DNA of 17,280 nt from Chloroflexia bacterium (GTDB lineage Bacteria > Chloroflexota > Chloroflexia > Thermomicrobiales > JALYUS01), in assembly GCA_025924435.1 (NCBI GenBank), contig JAICIL010000062.1, positions 1 to 17,280 on the forward strand. Reading direction: 5' to 3'. Both the position numbers and the translations under genes were made by a program. The notes beneath the pieces are model-generated. The model did not search any database and was not told where the DNA came from. It saw only the letters and a list, made by a program, of their open reading frames with translations. Below are positions 7,993 through 14,619 of the stretch, piece by piece; position 1 is the stretch's first letter, and each line of letters opens with the position of its first letter.

Positions 7993-8081
7993 TGTGCGGT
8001 TGCTCCTTGGGCGTCGGTAGGCGAATGCTCTTCCCCGCAGGATACCACCAACCCCATAAGAATCACCGTCGTATGTTTCAT
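7989..8081 (-). CDS. possible 30-residue small ORF between carA and the 2H gene
   Basis: An ATG at 8079-8081 overlaps the carA stop as ATGA, and the ORF's own TGA overlaps the 2H start as ATGA, so this frame tiles the gap exactly. The peptide starts MKHTTVILMGLVVSCGEE, with a basic start, a hydrophobic run and a lipobox-like VVSC, so a short lipoprotein or membrane peptide is conceivable. GGAGGGGG lies upstream at a rather long spacing of about 12 nt. Its third codon positions are less GC-rich than those of neighbouring genes, which argues against a long-conserved gene. It may simply serve translational coupling. Confidence 0.4.
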   Translation of the reverse strand: MKHTTVILMGLVVSCGEEHSPTDAQGATAQ

Positions 8082-9229
8082 GATGCCCGCGCCCCCTCCG
8101 TCGGCTGTCGCACCGACCGATACTCCTCGACCATCGCGAGGAAGCGGTCGAAGAGGTCCTGGCTGTCCTGCGGGCCGGGCGCACCTTCGGGGTGGTACTG
8201 GATGCTGAAGGCGGGCATCGCGTCGTGCATCAGCCCTTCCACCGAGCCGTCGTTGAGGTTCAGGTGCGCGACTTTCCAACCGTCCGCCGTCGGGATCGAG
8301 TCCGGCTCCACTTTGAAGCCGTGGTTCTGGCTCGTCACCCGCACCTGCCCCGTGACGAGGTCGAGCACCGGGTGATTGCCGCCGCGATGGCCGAACGGCA
8401 GGCGGCTCGTCTTCGCGCCGATGGCCAGCGCGAGCAATTGATGGCCGAGGCAGACACCGGCATACGGCGTGCCGCTATCCAGCACCTGGCGGACGGTCTC
8501 GACCGCCGCTTGCGCATTCTCCGGGTCGCCGGGGCCGGGCGAGCAGAGCACGCCGTCGGGGGCGAGCGCGCGCACCGCGTCGTACGGCGTGTCGTGCGGG
8601 ACGACCGTGACGCGCACCCCGCGCGCGACGAGCGAGCGGACGATGTCCTCCTTCAGCCCGCAATCGAGGACGACGACGTGCGGCCCGTCGAGCGGCGCGG
8701 CGTAATCGCGCGACGCGGGCGCGCTCACATCGCCGACCGCGTCAATGTCCGAGGTCAGCGGCGCGCGGCGGGCTTTCGCGACCAGTTCGGCGTCGCTCAT
8801 CCCCGTCCGATCCGGCACGAGCGCGCCGCGCACGAGGCCGTGCGCGCGGATATGGCGCGTGAGGGCGCGCGTGTCCACGTCCGCGATGCCGGGGATGCCG
8901 TGCGCGGCGAGATAGGCGTCCAGCGTGCCGGTCATCTGCCAGTGGCTCGGCTCGTCCACGTACTCGCGGACGATCAGCGCCGAAACCCACGGCTGGCGCG
9001 ACTCGTCGTCGCCGGGCGTGACGCCGTAGTTGCCGATGATCGGGTAGGTCAGGCAGACGAGTTGGCCGCGGAACGACGGATCGGTCGCGATCTCCTGATA
9101 GCCCGTCATGCAGGTCGTGAAGACGACCTCGCCGTCCGTCTCGATCGGCGCGCCGAACGGACGACCCGCGAAAATTCGCCCGTCTTCGAGGGCGAGCGCG
9201 GCGATCCGCGCGGCGCTTTGATACGACAT
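8078..9229 (-). CDS. carA: carbamoyl-phosphate synthase small (glutaminase) subunit
   Basis: CarA hydrolyses glutamine and passes ammonia to CarB. The 383-residue product has the N-terminal CarA domain (ALEDGRIFAG, FTTCMTGYQEIATDPSF, TRALTRHIR) and a class I glutamine amidotransferase domain with nucleophile C260 in GVCLGHQ and H346/E348 in YHPE. SQNHGFKV, a CarA-specific segment, is also present. The ATG shares one base with the pyrC stop (TAATG), and GGAGGAG lies just upstream inside pyrC, so the two are translationally coupled. The gene lies 1020 nt upstream of carB rather than next to it. Confidence 0.97.
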   Translation of the reverse strand: MSYQSAARIAALALEDGRIFAGRPFGAPIETDGEVVFTTCMTGYQEIATDPSFRGQLVCLTYPIIGNYGVTPGDDESRQPWVSALIVREYVDEPSHWQMTGTLDAYLAAHGIPGIADVDTRALTRHIRAHGLVRGALVPDRTGMSDAELVAKARRAPLTSDIDAVGDVSAPASRDYAAPLDGPHVVVLDCGLKEDIVRSLVARGVRVTVVPHDTPYDAVRALAPDGVLCSPGPGDPENAQAAVETVRQVLDSGTPYAGVCLGHQLLALAIGAKTSRLPFGHRGGNHPVLDLVTGQVRVTSQNHGFKVEPDSIPTADGWKVAHLNLNDGSVEGLMHDAMPAFSIQYHPEGAPGPQDSQDLFDRFLAMVEEYRSVRQPTEGARAS

Positions 9230-10617
9230 TATGCGTCTCCTCCGATGAATGCCGGTGACCGCCGGGCATCGTAGACGACCCGACCGGCGACGAGCGTCGC
9301 CCGCACCGCGCCCGTCAGGCGCATGCCTAGGAGCGGCGTATTGGGCGATTTCGAGACGAGCGTCTCCTCCGATACGATGAACGACGCATCCGGGTCGAAG
9401 ACCGTCACGTCCGCCGCCGCGCCGGGCCGCAGCGCGCCGCCCGCCAGATTGAAGACGCGCGCCGCATTCACCGTGAGATGCGCGACGACTTCCGGGATCG
9501 TCAGCAGCCCCGCTTTGACCATCGCCATCAGGATCGGCAGCGCCGTCTCTGCGCCGGTGAAACCGGACGGCGCGGCGGAGAGATCGTGCGCCTTCTCCGC
9601 CATCGTGTGCGGCGCGTGGTCGGTGGCGATGCAGTCCAGCGTGCCGTCTTTCAGCCCCGCGAGGACGGCGGCGGCGTCTTCCGCCGTCCTGAGCGGCGGA
9701 TTAACCTTGGCGAGCGGGTCGAGCGCCGGCCAGCCGGGGTGATACGGTTTCTCCCACGCCCACGCACGGCCCCCCGCGACCCATTCGTCCGTCAACGCCA
9801 TGTGGTGCGGCATCGCCTCGCCCGTCGCCTTGACGCCGCGTGCCTTCGCCGCGCGCAGCAATTGCACGCCGCCCGCCGTGCTGACGTGGCAGAGATGGAG
9901 CAGGCCGCCCGTCTCCTCCGCCAGTCGCAGATCGCGCGCGATGATCGCCTCCTCCGCCCCGCGCGGGATACCCGGCACGCGCATCCGCCGCGAGACAATC
10001 CCCTCGTTCATCCCCGCGCCGGCGGGGATGAGAGATTTATCCTCGCAGTGGACTGCAAGTGGCTTGCCATGCTGCCGCGTCGCTTCCAATGCGGTGCGCA
10101 TGATGTCGTCGCTCATGCAACTGTCGCCGTCGTCCGAGAAGGCGACCGCGCCCGCCGCCGCCATCTCCGCCCACGGCGCGGCATCCTCGCCGCGCCGACC
10201 GATGCTGATCGCGCCGATCGGCGAGACGCGCACGATGCCGTCGAGGATCGCCCGCTCGCGCAGATCGCGGATGATCGCCGCGCTGTCGAGCGCGGGGACG
10301 GTGTTCGGCATGCAGCAGACATGCGCGAAGCCGCCGCGCGCCGCCGCCCGCGTCCCGGTGGCGAGCGTCTCCTTGTCCGTCTGGCCGGGATCGCGCAGAT
10401 GGACGTGGATATCAACCAGGCCGGGGCAGACGACGCAACCCGTCGCGTCCAGTTCGTCCGGCATCGGCGTGCGCAGGCCGTCGAAGCGATTGGCGACCGC
10501 GCCGAGCGCCGCGATCCGGCCATTGGTGATGATGAGGTCCGCGACGCCGTCGAACCCGGACGCCGGATCAATCACGCGCCCGCCCCGAATGACGAGGCTG
10601 TTCCCGCCCGTGCTCAT
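9229..10617 (-). CDS. pyrC: dihydroorotase
   Basis: PyrC closes carbamoyl aspartate to dihydroorotate using a zinc centre. The 462-residue product is a type I dihydroorotase: metal ligands H71/H73 in DIHVHLRDPG, D162 region in SDDG, H190 in HCEDKSL, H244 in HVSTAGG, and catalytic D333 in ATDHAPHT. KVNPPLR precedes the last motif as usual; the segment before it (about 281-302) is a little longer than in common homologues. The ATG has AAGGTG about 8 nt upstream. It is the first enzyme gene of the operon and lies directly downstream of a terminator hairpin, so its transcription is probably controlled by attenuation. Confidence 0.96.
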   Translation of the reverse strand: MSTGGNSLVIRGGRVIDPASGFDGVADLIITNGRIAALGAVANRFDGLRTPMPDELDATGCVVCPGLVDIHVHLRDPGQTDKETLATGTRAAARGGFAHVCCMPNTVPALDSAAIIRDLRERAILDGIVRVSPIGAISIGRRGEDAAPWAEMAAAGAVAFSDDGDSCMSDDIMRTALEATRQHGKPLAVHCEDKSLIPAGAGMNEGIVSRRMRVPGIPRGAEEAIIARDLRLAEETGGLLHLCHVSTAGGVQLLRAAKARGVKATGEAMPHHMALTDEWVAGGRAWAWEKPYHPGWPALDPLAKVNPPLRTAEDAAAVLAGLKDGTLDCIATDHAPHTMAEKAHDLSAAPSGFTGAETALPILMAMVKAGLLTIPEVVAHLTVNAARVFNLAGGALRPGAAADVTVFDPDASFIVSEETLVSKSPNTPLLGMRLTGAVRATLVAGRVVYDARRSPAFIGGDA

Positions 10618-10757
10618 CGTTCGCCCACCTTCGGACAGAAAAAAAGCCTCCCGGTGAACCCGGAAGGCGCGAGCGCCGCACGCGGCGAGTCTCCCCCCGG
10701 TCTGCCCGGCGGACGACGGCGCGGCGCTTCACTTGTAAGCCGGTCTGCTGCGGTCAT
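10614..10757 (-). CDS. putative leader peptide of the pyr operon
   Basis: A 47-codon frame starts at ATG 10755-10757, runs through the terminator hairpin and its U-tract, and ends with a TGA that overlaps the pyrC start as ATGA. A GAGG lies 11 nt upstream. The tail reads GRLFFCPKVGER. As I recall, the E. coli pyrBI leader peptide (44 residues) also spans its attenuator and ends with FFCPGVRR. Ribosomes translating this frame would prevent the hairpin from forming. Arginine and proline dominate the middle, so this may be regulatory rather than a useful peptide. No separate U-rich pause region is visible upstream. Confidence 0.5.
   Translation of the reverse strand: MTAADRLTSEAPRRRPPGRPGGDSPRAALAPSGFTGRLFFCPKVGER
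10639..10668 (-). terminator. intrinsic terminator (attenuator) in the pyrC leader
   Basis: On the minus strand GCCTTCCGG pairs over 9 bp (one T-G wobble) with CCGGGAGGC around the loop GTTCA, and seven T residues follow directly. It lies 22 nt before the pyrC ATG and downstream of the promoter, the position of an attenuator rather than of a gene-end terminator. An upstream AGCGCCGC and a downstream GCGGCGCT could form an alternative structure. Confidence 0.85.
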
Positions 10758-10780
10758 GGTACGCTGAACCTCGCATCGCA

Positions 10781-10817
10781 CTGTGCGAACGGGTCATCGC
10801 CCGTTCCGACTGCACAG
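10781..10817. promoter_or_regulatory. interrupted inverted repeat over the pyr start site
   Basis: CTGTGC-GAACGGG (10781-10793) is matched by CCCGTTC (10800-10806) and GCACAG (10812-10817), giving 13 complementary bases broken by CGACT on one side. It covers the proposed -10 element and start site of the leftward promoter, so it could be an operator. It could also fold as a 5' hairpin in the leader RNA. Confidence 0.4.
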
Positions 10818-10844
10818 TATTGCGCACCACGCACGCCGCGTCAA
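10816..10844 (-). promoter_or_regulatory. candidate sigma70 promoter of the pyr operon
   Basis: On the minus strand TTGACG (10839-10844) is followed after 17 nt by AATACT (10816-10821). TACTGT with a 19-nt spacer is an overlapping alternative -10. The predicted start, near 10808-10810, gives a leader of about 190 nt before pyrC. Confidence 0.55.
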
Positions 10845-10928
10845 CCCCTTTTCCACACTGAACGTACAATCGCCGTCCGCCGTCAGGAACGATATGCTGG
10901 AGCAACAGCGGGAAGGAAAGGAGCCACC

Positions 10929-11729
10929 GTGTCCGACGTGCCGACGGTCAGCGATCAGCCGAATCGGCCGACGAAACGCATCGGCGCGGTCGCGCGCGTG
11001 GTCACTTCCCGGCGACGCCGCCTGTTGCTCATTGGCGGTGGGGGAGCGGTGCTGCTCGTACTCATCATCGTCGTTGCGGTCGCGCTCAATCTGCGCGGCG
11101 ACAGGCACGCGGCGGCGGGTGTCGCCCAGACCTTCGCCGCGCCGCGCGCCGGGAGCACCGCCAAGATCACCCTGACGGCGAATGCCGCGACGGTCGGCGT
11201 CCATCCGCTCGAGACCGGCAACCCGAACCTCCTGCAAGGGTCCTTCACGCCGGGCAAGGAGCGCGGGGACGCGCTCCTCCAGCACAAGGGCGATACCTGG
11301 GTATTGCAGGAGGAGAACGGCTCCGCCGACAGCGCCGATTCCGCCGCGTGGGATGTCGGCATCGCGCCGGGCATCGCGCTCGACCTCTCGATGACCCTCG
11401 ACGCGACGAGCAGCGATGTGGACCTGAAGGCGCTCAGCCTCGCGTCGCTCAACGCCGAGGCGAACGCGAGCACCTTCCGCCTCGTCCTCCCCGCGTCCTA
11501 TACCGGCGACGCCAAAGGGAAGATCAAGGCGGCGGCGGGCAATGTGCAGGTGACGATCCCGCCCGGCGCGGCGGTGCGCATCGTCATCGAAACGCGGGCA
11601 GGCAGCCTCGACGTGCCCGCCCGCTTCGTGCAGAAGAATGGCGGCTACGAGACGCCGGAGTACGCGGGCGCGAAGAACCGCCTCACCCTCACCATCTCCG
11701 CCAACGCCGGGCGCGTCACGATCGTCTAG
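10929..11729 (+). CDS. membrane-anchored protein with LiaF/toastrack-like beta domain
   Basis: The 266-residue product has a short basic cytoplasmic start ending in RRRR, one transmembrane segment at about 32-55, and a long extracytoplasmic part. The C-terminal half (from about 140) is made of repeating short beta-strands with a D-L-x-L/V pattern (LDLSMTLDATSSDVDLKAL, GNVQVTIPPGAAVRI, GRVTIV). That is typical of the beta-rich toastrack/LiaF C-terminal domains associated with cell-envelope stress sensing. The start is GTG with AAGGAG 5 nt upstream. It diverges from the pyrC operon and precedes accD in the same direction, with a hairpin repeat between. Exact function is unknown; no partner kinase is in view. 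Confidence 0.75.
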   Translation: MSDVPTVSDQPNRPTKRIGAVARVVTSRRRRLLLIGGGGAVLLVLIIVVAVALNLRGDRHAAAGVAQTFAAPRAGSTAKITLTANAATVGVHPLETGNPNLLQGSFTPGKERGDALLQHKGDTWVLQEENGSADSADSAAWDVGIAPGIALDLSMTLDATSSDVDLKALSLASLNAEANASTFRLVLPASYTGDAKGKIKAAAGNVQVTIPPGAAVRIVIETRAGSLDVPARFVQKNGGYETPEYAGAKNRLTLTISANAGRVTIV

Positions 11730-11738
11730 GAGGGAATC

Positions 11739-11832
11739 GAACCGCCAAGGACGCCAAGGAGGGAATGAAAAGAGAACAAATGCAGGCGTTCTTTTCCCTT
11801 TCCCCTTGGCGTCCTTGGCGTCTTGGCGGTTC
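11739..11832. repeat. long inverted repeat A2 between the toastrack gene and accD
   Basis: GAACCGCCAAGGACGCCAAGG at the left end is mirrored at the right end by CCTTGGCGTCTTGGCGGTTC, preceded by one extra copy of the CCTTGGCGT unit. It follows the same GAACCGC-AAG-ACGC-AAGG plan as the element at 7085-7209, but the two differ in the interior. It starts 10 nt after the upstream gene's stop and can form a long hairpin on either strand. Confidence 0.85.
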
Positions 11833-12021
11833 AGTGTTGATCGGATTGTCTGCACTCGCGTCAAGGTGCGCGGCGGTGGGGGCTATGGTATGCTGCGCGG
11901 AACCTGCCGCACACGGCGGGCGACGACGACCATGCGGCGGCAGTGCATCCGGTTCGCGCGACGGCAATCGGGCACGCTGGCATGGCACCGCGAGAGAGCG
12001 CGACGCGCGGGGATGGGATAC

Positions 12022-13017
12022 ATGAAGGAGCGAATCTTCCGCCGTGGCGCGCACGGCGGCCACGAATCGGCGGAGAACGACCGGCACGAGCCGCAGTCGA
12101 AGTTCAAGCCCGAACCGCGCGCCGTCGCCGACGACGGCAACTCGTCCGCGATCATCATTCCATGCCCCACCTGCAAAGAACCGCTCTACGTCAAGGAACT
12201 CGAAAACAATCTGCATGTCTGCCCGAAATGCGGCGCGCACTTCCGGTTGACCGCCCGCCAGCGGCTCGCCTACACGCTGGACGACGGCTCGTTCGTGGAG
12301 TGGGACACGAATGTCCGCCCGACCGATCCGCTCGGCTTCGCGGTCGGCAGCGACGGCTATGGCCCGAAACTCGGCGCGTCGCAGAAGAAGACCGCCGAAA
12401 CGGAGGCGATGATCACCGGCCGGGGCGTCATCGTCGGCGAGCCTGCCGCCATCGCCGTCGCCGATTTCACCTTCATGGGCGCGACGATGGGCAGCGTCTA
12501 CGGCGAGAAACTCGCCCGCGCCGCCGAGCGCGCGATCCGGGAGCGGCTGCCGCTCATCACCTTCAACGCCTCCGGCGGCGCGCGGATGCAGGAGGGATTG
12601 TTTTCGCTCATGCAGATGGCGAAGACGACCGCCGCCGTCGCGCGCCTCGGTGATGCGGGGCTGCCGCACATCGCCGTCCTGACCGATCCCTGCTACGGCG
12701 GCGTCACGGCCTCGTACGCGACCGTCGCCGATATGCTGCTCGCCGAGCCGGGCGCGCGGATCGGCTTCGCGGGCAAGACGCTGATCGAGCAGAACATGCG
12801 CCAGAAACTCCCCGACGATGTGCAGACCGCCGAGTTCCAACTGAAGCACGGCATGATTGACCAAGTCGTCCACCGGCGCGACCTGCGCCAGATGCTCGGC
12901 ACATTGCTCGCGCTCTACGGCACGCCGCGCCCGGCGGCCGCCCCACTCCCGGACAATGGCGGCGAATCCGCGCGCGAGCGCGTCGCGGAACCCGCGCTCT
13001 CCGCCGCCCATGCCTGA
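12022..13017 (+). CDS. accD: acetyl-CoA carboxylase carboxyltransferase, beta subunit
   Basis: AccD and AccA together transfer the carboxyl group from biotin carboxyl carrier protein to acetyl-CoA, giving malonyl-CoA for fatty acid synthesis. The 331-residue product has the N-terminal zinc ribbon C-x2-C-x15-C-x2-C (C48, C51, C67, C70). The crotonase-like core follows, with ITGRGVIVGEP, FMGATMGSVYGEK, FNASGGARMQEG, DPCYGGVTASYA and IGFAGKTLIEQNM. The C-terminus is alanine-rich. The start is either ATG 12022, favoured because GGGATG lies a few bases upstream, or ATG 12013. The first 40 residues before the zinc ribbon are charged and poorly conserved. It overlaps accA by 8 nt. Confidence 0.96.
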   Translation: MKERIFRRGAHGGHESAENDRHEPQSKFKPEPRAVADDGNSSAIIIPCPTCKEPLYVKELENNLHVCPKCGAHFRLTARQRLAYTLDDGSFVEWDTNVRPTDPLGFAVGSDGYGPKLGASQKKTAETEAMITGRGVIVGEPAAIAVADFTFMGATMGSVYGEKLARAAERAIRERLPLITFNASGGARMQEGLFSLMQMAKTTAAVARLGDAGLPHIAVLTDPCYGGVTASYATVADMLLAEPGARIGFAGKTLIEQNMRQKLPDDVQTAEFQLKHGMIDQVVHRRDLRQMLGTLLALYGTPRPAAAPLPDNGGESARERVAEPALSAAHA

Positions 13018-13858
13018 TACGCGGCGTTCCGACGAGACGTGGGAGCGCGTCACGCGGGCGCGCCACGCGAACCGGCCGCGCACGCTCGGCTACATCAGCG
13101 GCCTCTGCACCGAGTTCGTGCCGCTGCACGGCGATCGCCTCTTCGGGGATGATGCCGCGATGGTCGGCGGCGTCGGCCGGTTCAATGGCCGGAGCGTCAT
13201 GCTGATCGGCCACCAGAGCGGCGCGGACACCAAAGAAAACCTGAAGCGCAACTTCGGCATGTCGAAGCCGGAGGGATATCGCAAGGCGAAGCGGCTGATG
13301 CTCCACGCGGAGAAGTTCGGCTTCCCGGTGATTGCCTTCATAGACACGATGGCGGCGGATCCCACCCTTCCCTCCGAGGAACGCGGGCAGGCCATCGCCA
13401 TCGCGGAATCCATCCTGACGATGCTCGGCCTGCGCGTGCCGACGATCTCCGTCGTGATCGGGCAGGGCGGGAGCGGCGGCGCGCTGGCGATCGGCGTCAC
13501 GGACCGCATCCTGATGATGGAGAACGCCGTCTACTCGGTCGCGCCCCCGGAAGCGGCGGCCCTGATCCTCAAACTCGATCCGTCCACCAGGCAGGATGTC
13601 GCGGCGGCGATGCGCATCACCGGCCCGGAGTCGCACATCTTCGGCGTCATTGACGAGGTCGTGCCGGAGCCGATCCCCGCGCACGAGGACCCGCTCGACG
13701 CGATTGACGCCGTCGGCAACGCCATCGAGCGCCATCTCGCGTCGCTGGACGCCACCTACGGAGTCGGCGCTGACCTCGATGTCGCCCGCTTACTGCGCGA
13801 CCGCTATGCGAAGTACCGCAACGTCGGCGAGTGGATCGAACAGGCGACGGATGTGTGA
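13010..13858 (+). CDS. accA: acetyl-CoA carboxylase carboxyltransferase, alpha subunit (divergent)
   Basis: This is the partner of AccD. The 282-residue product keeps the AccA core: GDRLFGDDAAMVGGVGRF, IGHQ, KRNFGMSKPEGYRKAKRLM, EERGQ, and the glycine-rich GQGGSGGALAIGV (151-163) that forms an oxyanion hole. It lacks most of the N-terminal helical region seen in the about 320-residue E. coli form. At residues 114-119 the near-universal PGAYPG of the IDTPGAYPG motif reads MAADPT, with spacing kept and no frameshift. The ATG at 13010 lies inside the accD end, so the genes are translationally coupled. The assignment rests on accD linkage and overall match. Confidence 0.93.
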   Translation: MPDTRRSDETWERVTRARHANRPRTLGYISGLCTEFVPLHGDRLFGDDAAMVGGVGRFNGRSVMLIGHQSGADTKENLKRNFGMSKPEGYRKAKRLMLHAEKFGFPVIAFIDTMAADPTLPSEERGQAIAIAESILTMLGLRVPTISVVIGQGGSGGALAIGVTDRILMMENAVYSVAPPEAAALILKLDPSTRQDVAAAMRITGPESHIFGVIDEVVPEPIPAHEDPLDAIDAVGNAIERHLASLDATYGVGADLDVARLLRDRYAKYRNVGEWIEQATDV

Positions 13859-13863
13859 ATTTG

Positions 13864-13895
13864 GGTGGTGACGGGCTGGAAAGCCTGCCACCACC
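13864..13895. terminator. hairpin between converging accA and TPR gene
   Basis: GGTGGTG (13864-13870) pairs with CACCACC (13889-13895). An inner GGGCT/AGCCT stem closes on the tetraloop GGAA. It sits 6 nt after the accA stop and 4 nt from the stop of the opposing gene, which fits a shared bidirectional terminator. Neither side has a strong T-run, so termination efficiency is uncertain. Confidence 0.5.
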
Positions 13896-13898
13896 GCC

Positions 13899-14435
13899 TT
13901 ATTTGGCCGAGGTCGGCGACTCATCGAGGAGCTGTCGGGCGTAGTTGGCCAGCGAGCGCTGGTATCGGGGGAGGTGCGGCGCCAGCGCGGTGAGCGCCTG
14001 TGAGACCGCCTCCCGCTCCCGCCCGGTGTCCACGAGGGCCAGCGACAGAAAGGCCCGTACCGCGTCGTCCAGGTGGTCGGACCCGACGGCCATCTCGGTC
14101 GTGAGCAGCGCGACGCTCGCCTCCGGCTGTCCGAGATTCCGCAACGAGCTGGCAAGTTGGATTACCGCGCGGCGCCGCCGCTCGCCGGTCAGCCCGCGGT
14201 CGAGTGCCTGCCGGTAGAGCGGTACGGCGCGGTCTGGGTGGCCAGTTGAGTCCAGCGAGGCCGCCCGCTCGAAGATCCCGATGCCGCTGTCCGGGGGAAG
14301 CGCGGCGGCGAGGTTTTCGATCAGCGCCAGGAAATCTTCCTCGCTTCGCTGGTCGAACGACGCCCACGCGTCCGCTACCCGCTGCTCCCAGTCCACGGGA
14401 TCGGTGATGAAACGGTCTGTCCGACCGGCGTCCAT
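13899..14435 (-). CDS. tetratricopeptide repeat protein
   Basis: The 178-residue protein is built of helical hairpins of TPR type: GIGIFERAASLDSTGHPDRAVPLYRQAL (about 51-78), then RRRAVIQLASSLRNLGQPEASVALL (87-111), then AVRAFLSLALVDTGREREAVSQAL (125-148). The RRRAVIQLASSLRNLG stretch is typical of a small bacterial TPR family (TPR_5 type) of unknown role, usually thought to mediate protein contacts. No signal peptide or membrane segment is seen. The ATG has GGAGGGGGG just upstream. It converges on accA and has no obvious functional partner here. Confidence 0.8.
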   Translation of the reverse strand: MDAGRTDRFITDPVDWEQRVADAWASFDQRSEEDFLALIENLAAALPPDSGIGIFERAASLDSTGHPDRAVPLYRQALDRGLTGERRRRAVIQLASSLRNLGQPEASVALLTTEMAVGSDHLDDAVRAFLSLALVDTGREREAVSQALTALAPHLPRYQRSLANYARQLLDESPTSAK

Positions 14436-14549
14436 AGCCCCCCCTCCGCTCGCAGCCGTCGGTCATTCATCCGTGCGAATCCCTCACCACGGCGGCTTTG
14501 TATCAGCATTGTCGCCTTGTGGGTTGCGAGAGATATGGCATGCCACAGA

Positions 14550-14573
14550 GGGCGGTTCGCGAACCGCCCCTAC
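14550..14573. repeat. palindromic repeat C2
   Basis: A perfect 20-bp palindrome reads GGGCGGTTCGCGAACCGCCC and is followed by CTAC, the same arrangement as the element at 5081-5104 in carB. It lies in the 184-bp gap between the TPR gene and the gamma-glutamyltransferase gene; I see nothing else recognisable in that gap. Confidence 0.75.
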
Positions 14574-14619
14574 GGAGTAATGGGTCGGCCTGGCACAACA
14601 GGGTCGCCGGGAACGCACA

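Noticed and set aside
10688..10704. PyrR-binding loop in the pyrC leader (CAGACC...GAGACT)
   Set aside because: It resembles the PyrR loop consensus only loosely and the loop bases do not match CNGNGA; not strong enough to call.
10618..10757. T-box riboswitch before pyrC
   Set aside because: A terminator is present but the conserved T-box sequence (TGGNACCGCG) and specifier stem are not found.
10725..10772. Alternative 15-codon leader ORF (MRGSAYHDRSRPAYK)
   Set aside because: It has no ribosome binding site and ends before the terminator; the overlapping 47-codon frame is better supported.
10893..10898. TATGCT as -10 element for the rightward toastrack gene
   Set aside because: No acceptable -35 hexamer lies 16-19 nt upstream; the promoter of that gene is left unassigned.
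11833..12021. Promoter or small gene before accD
   Set aside because: A TATGCT is present at 11889 but no matching -35 hexamer; no coding frame with a ribosome binding site stands out.
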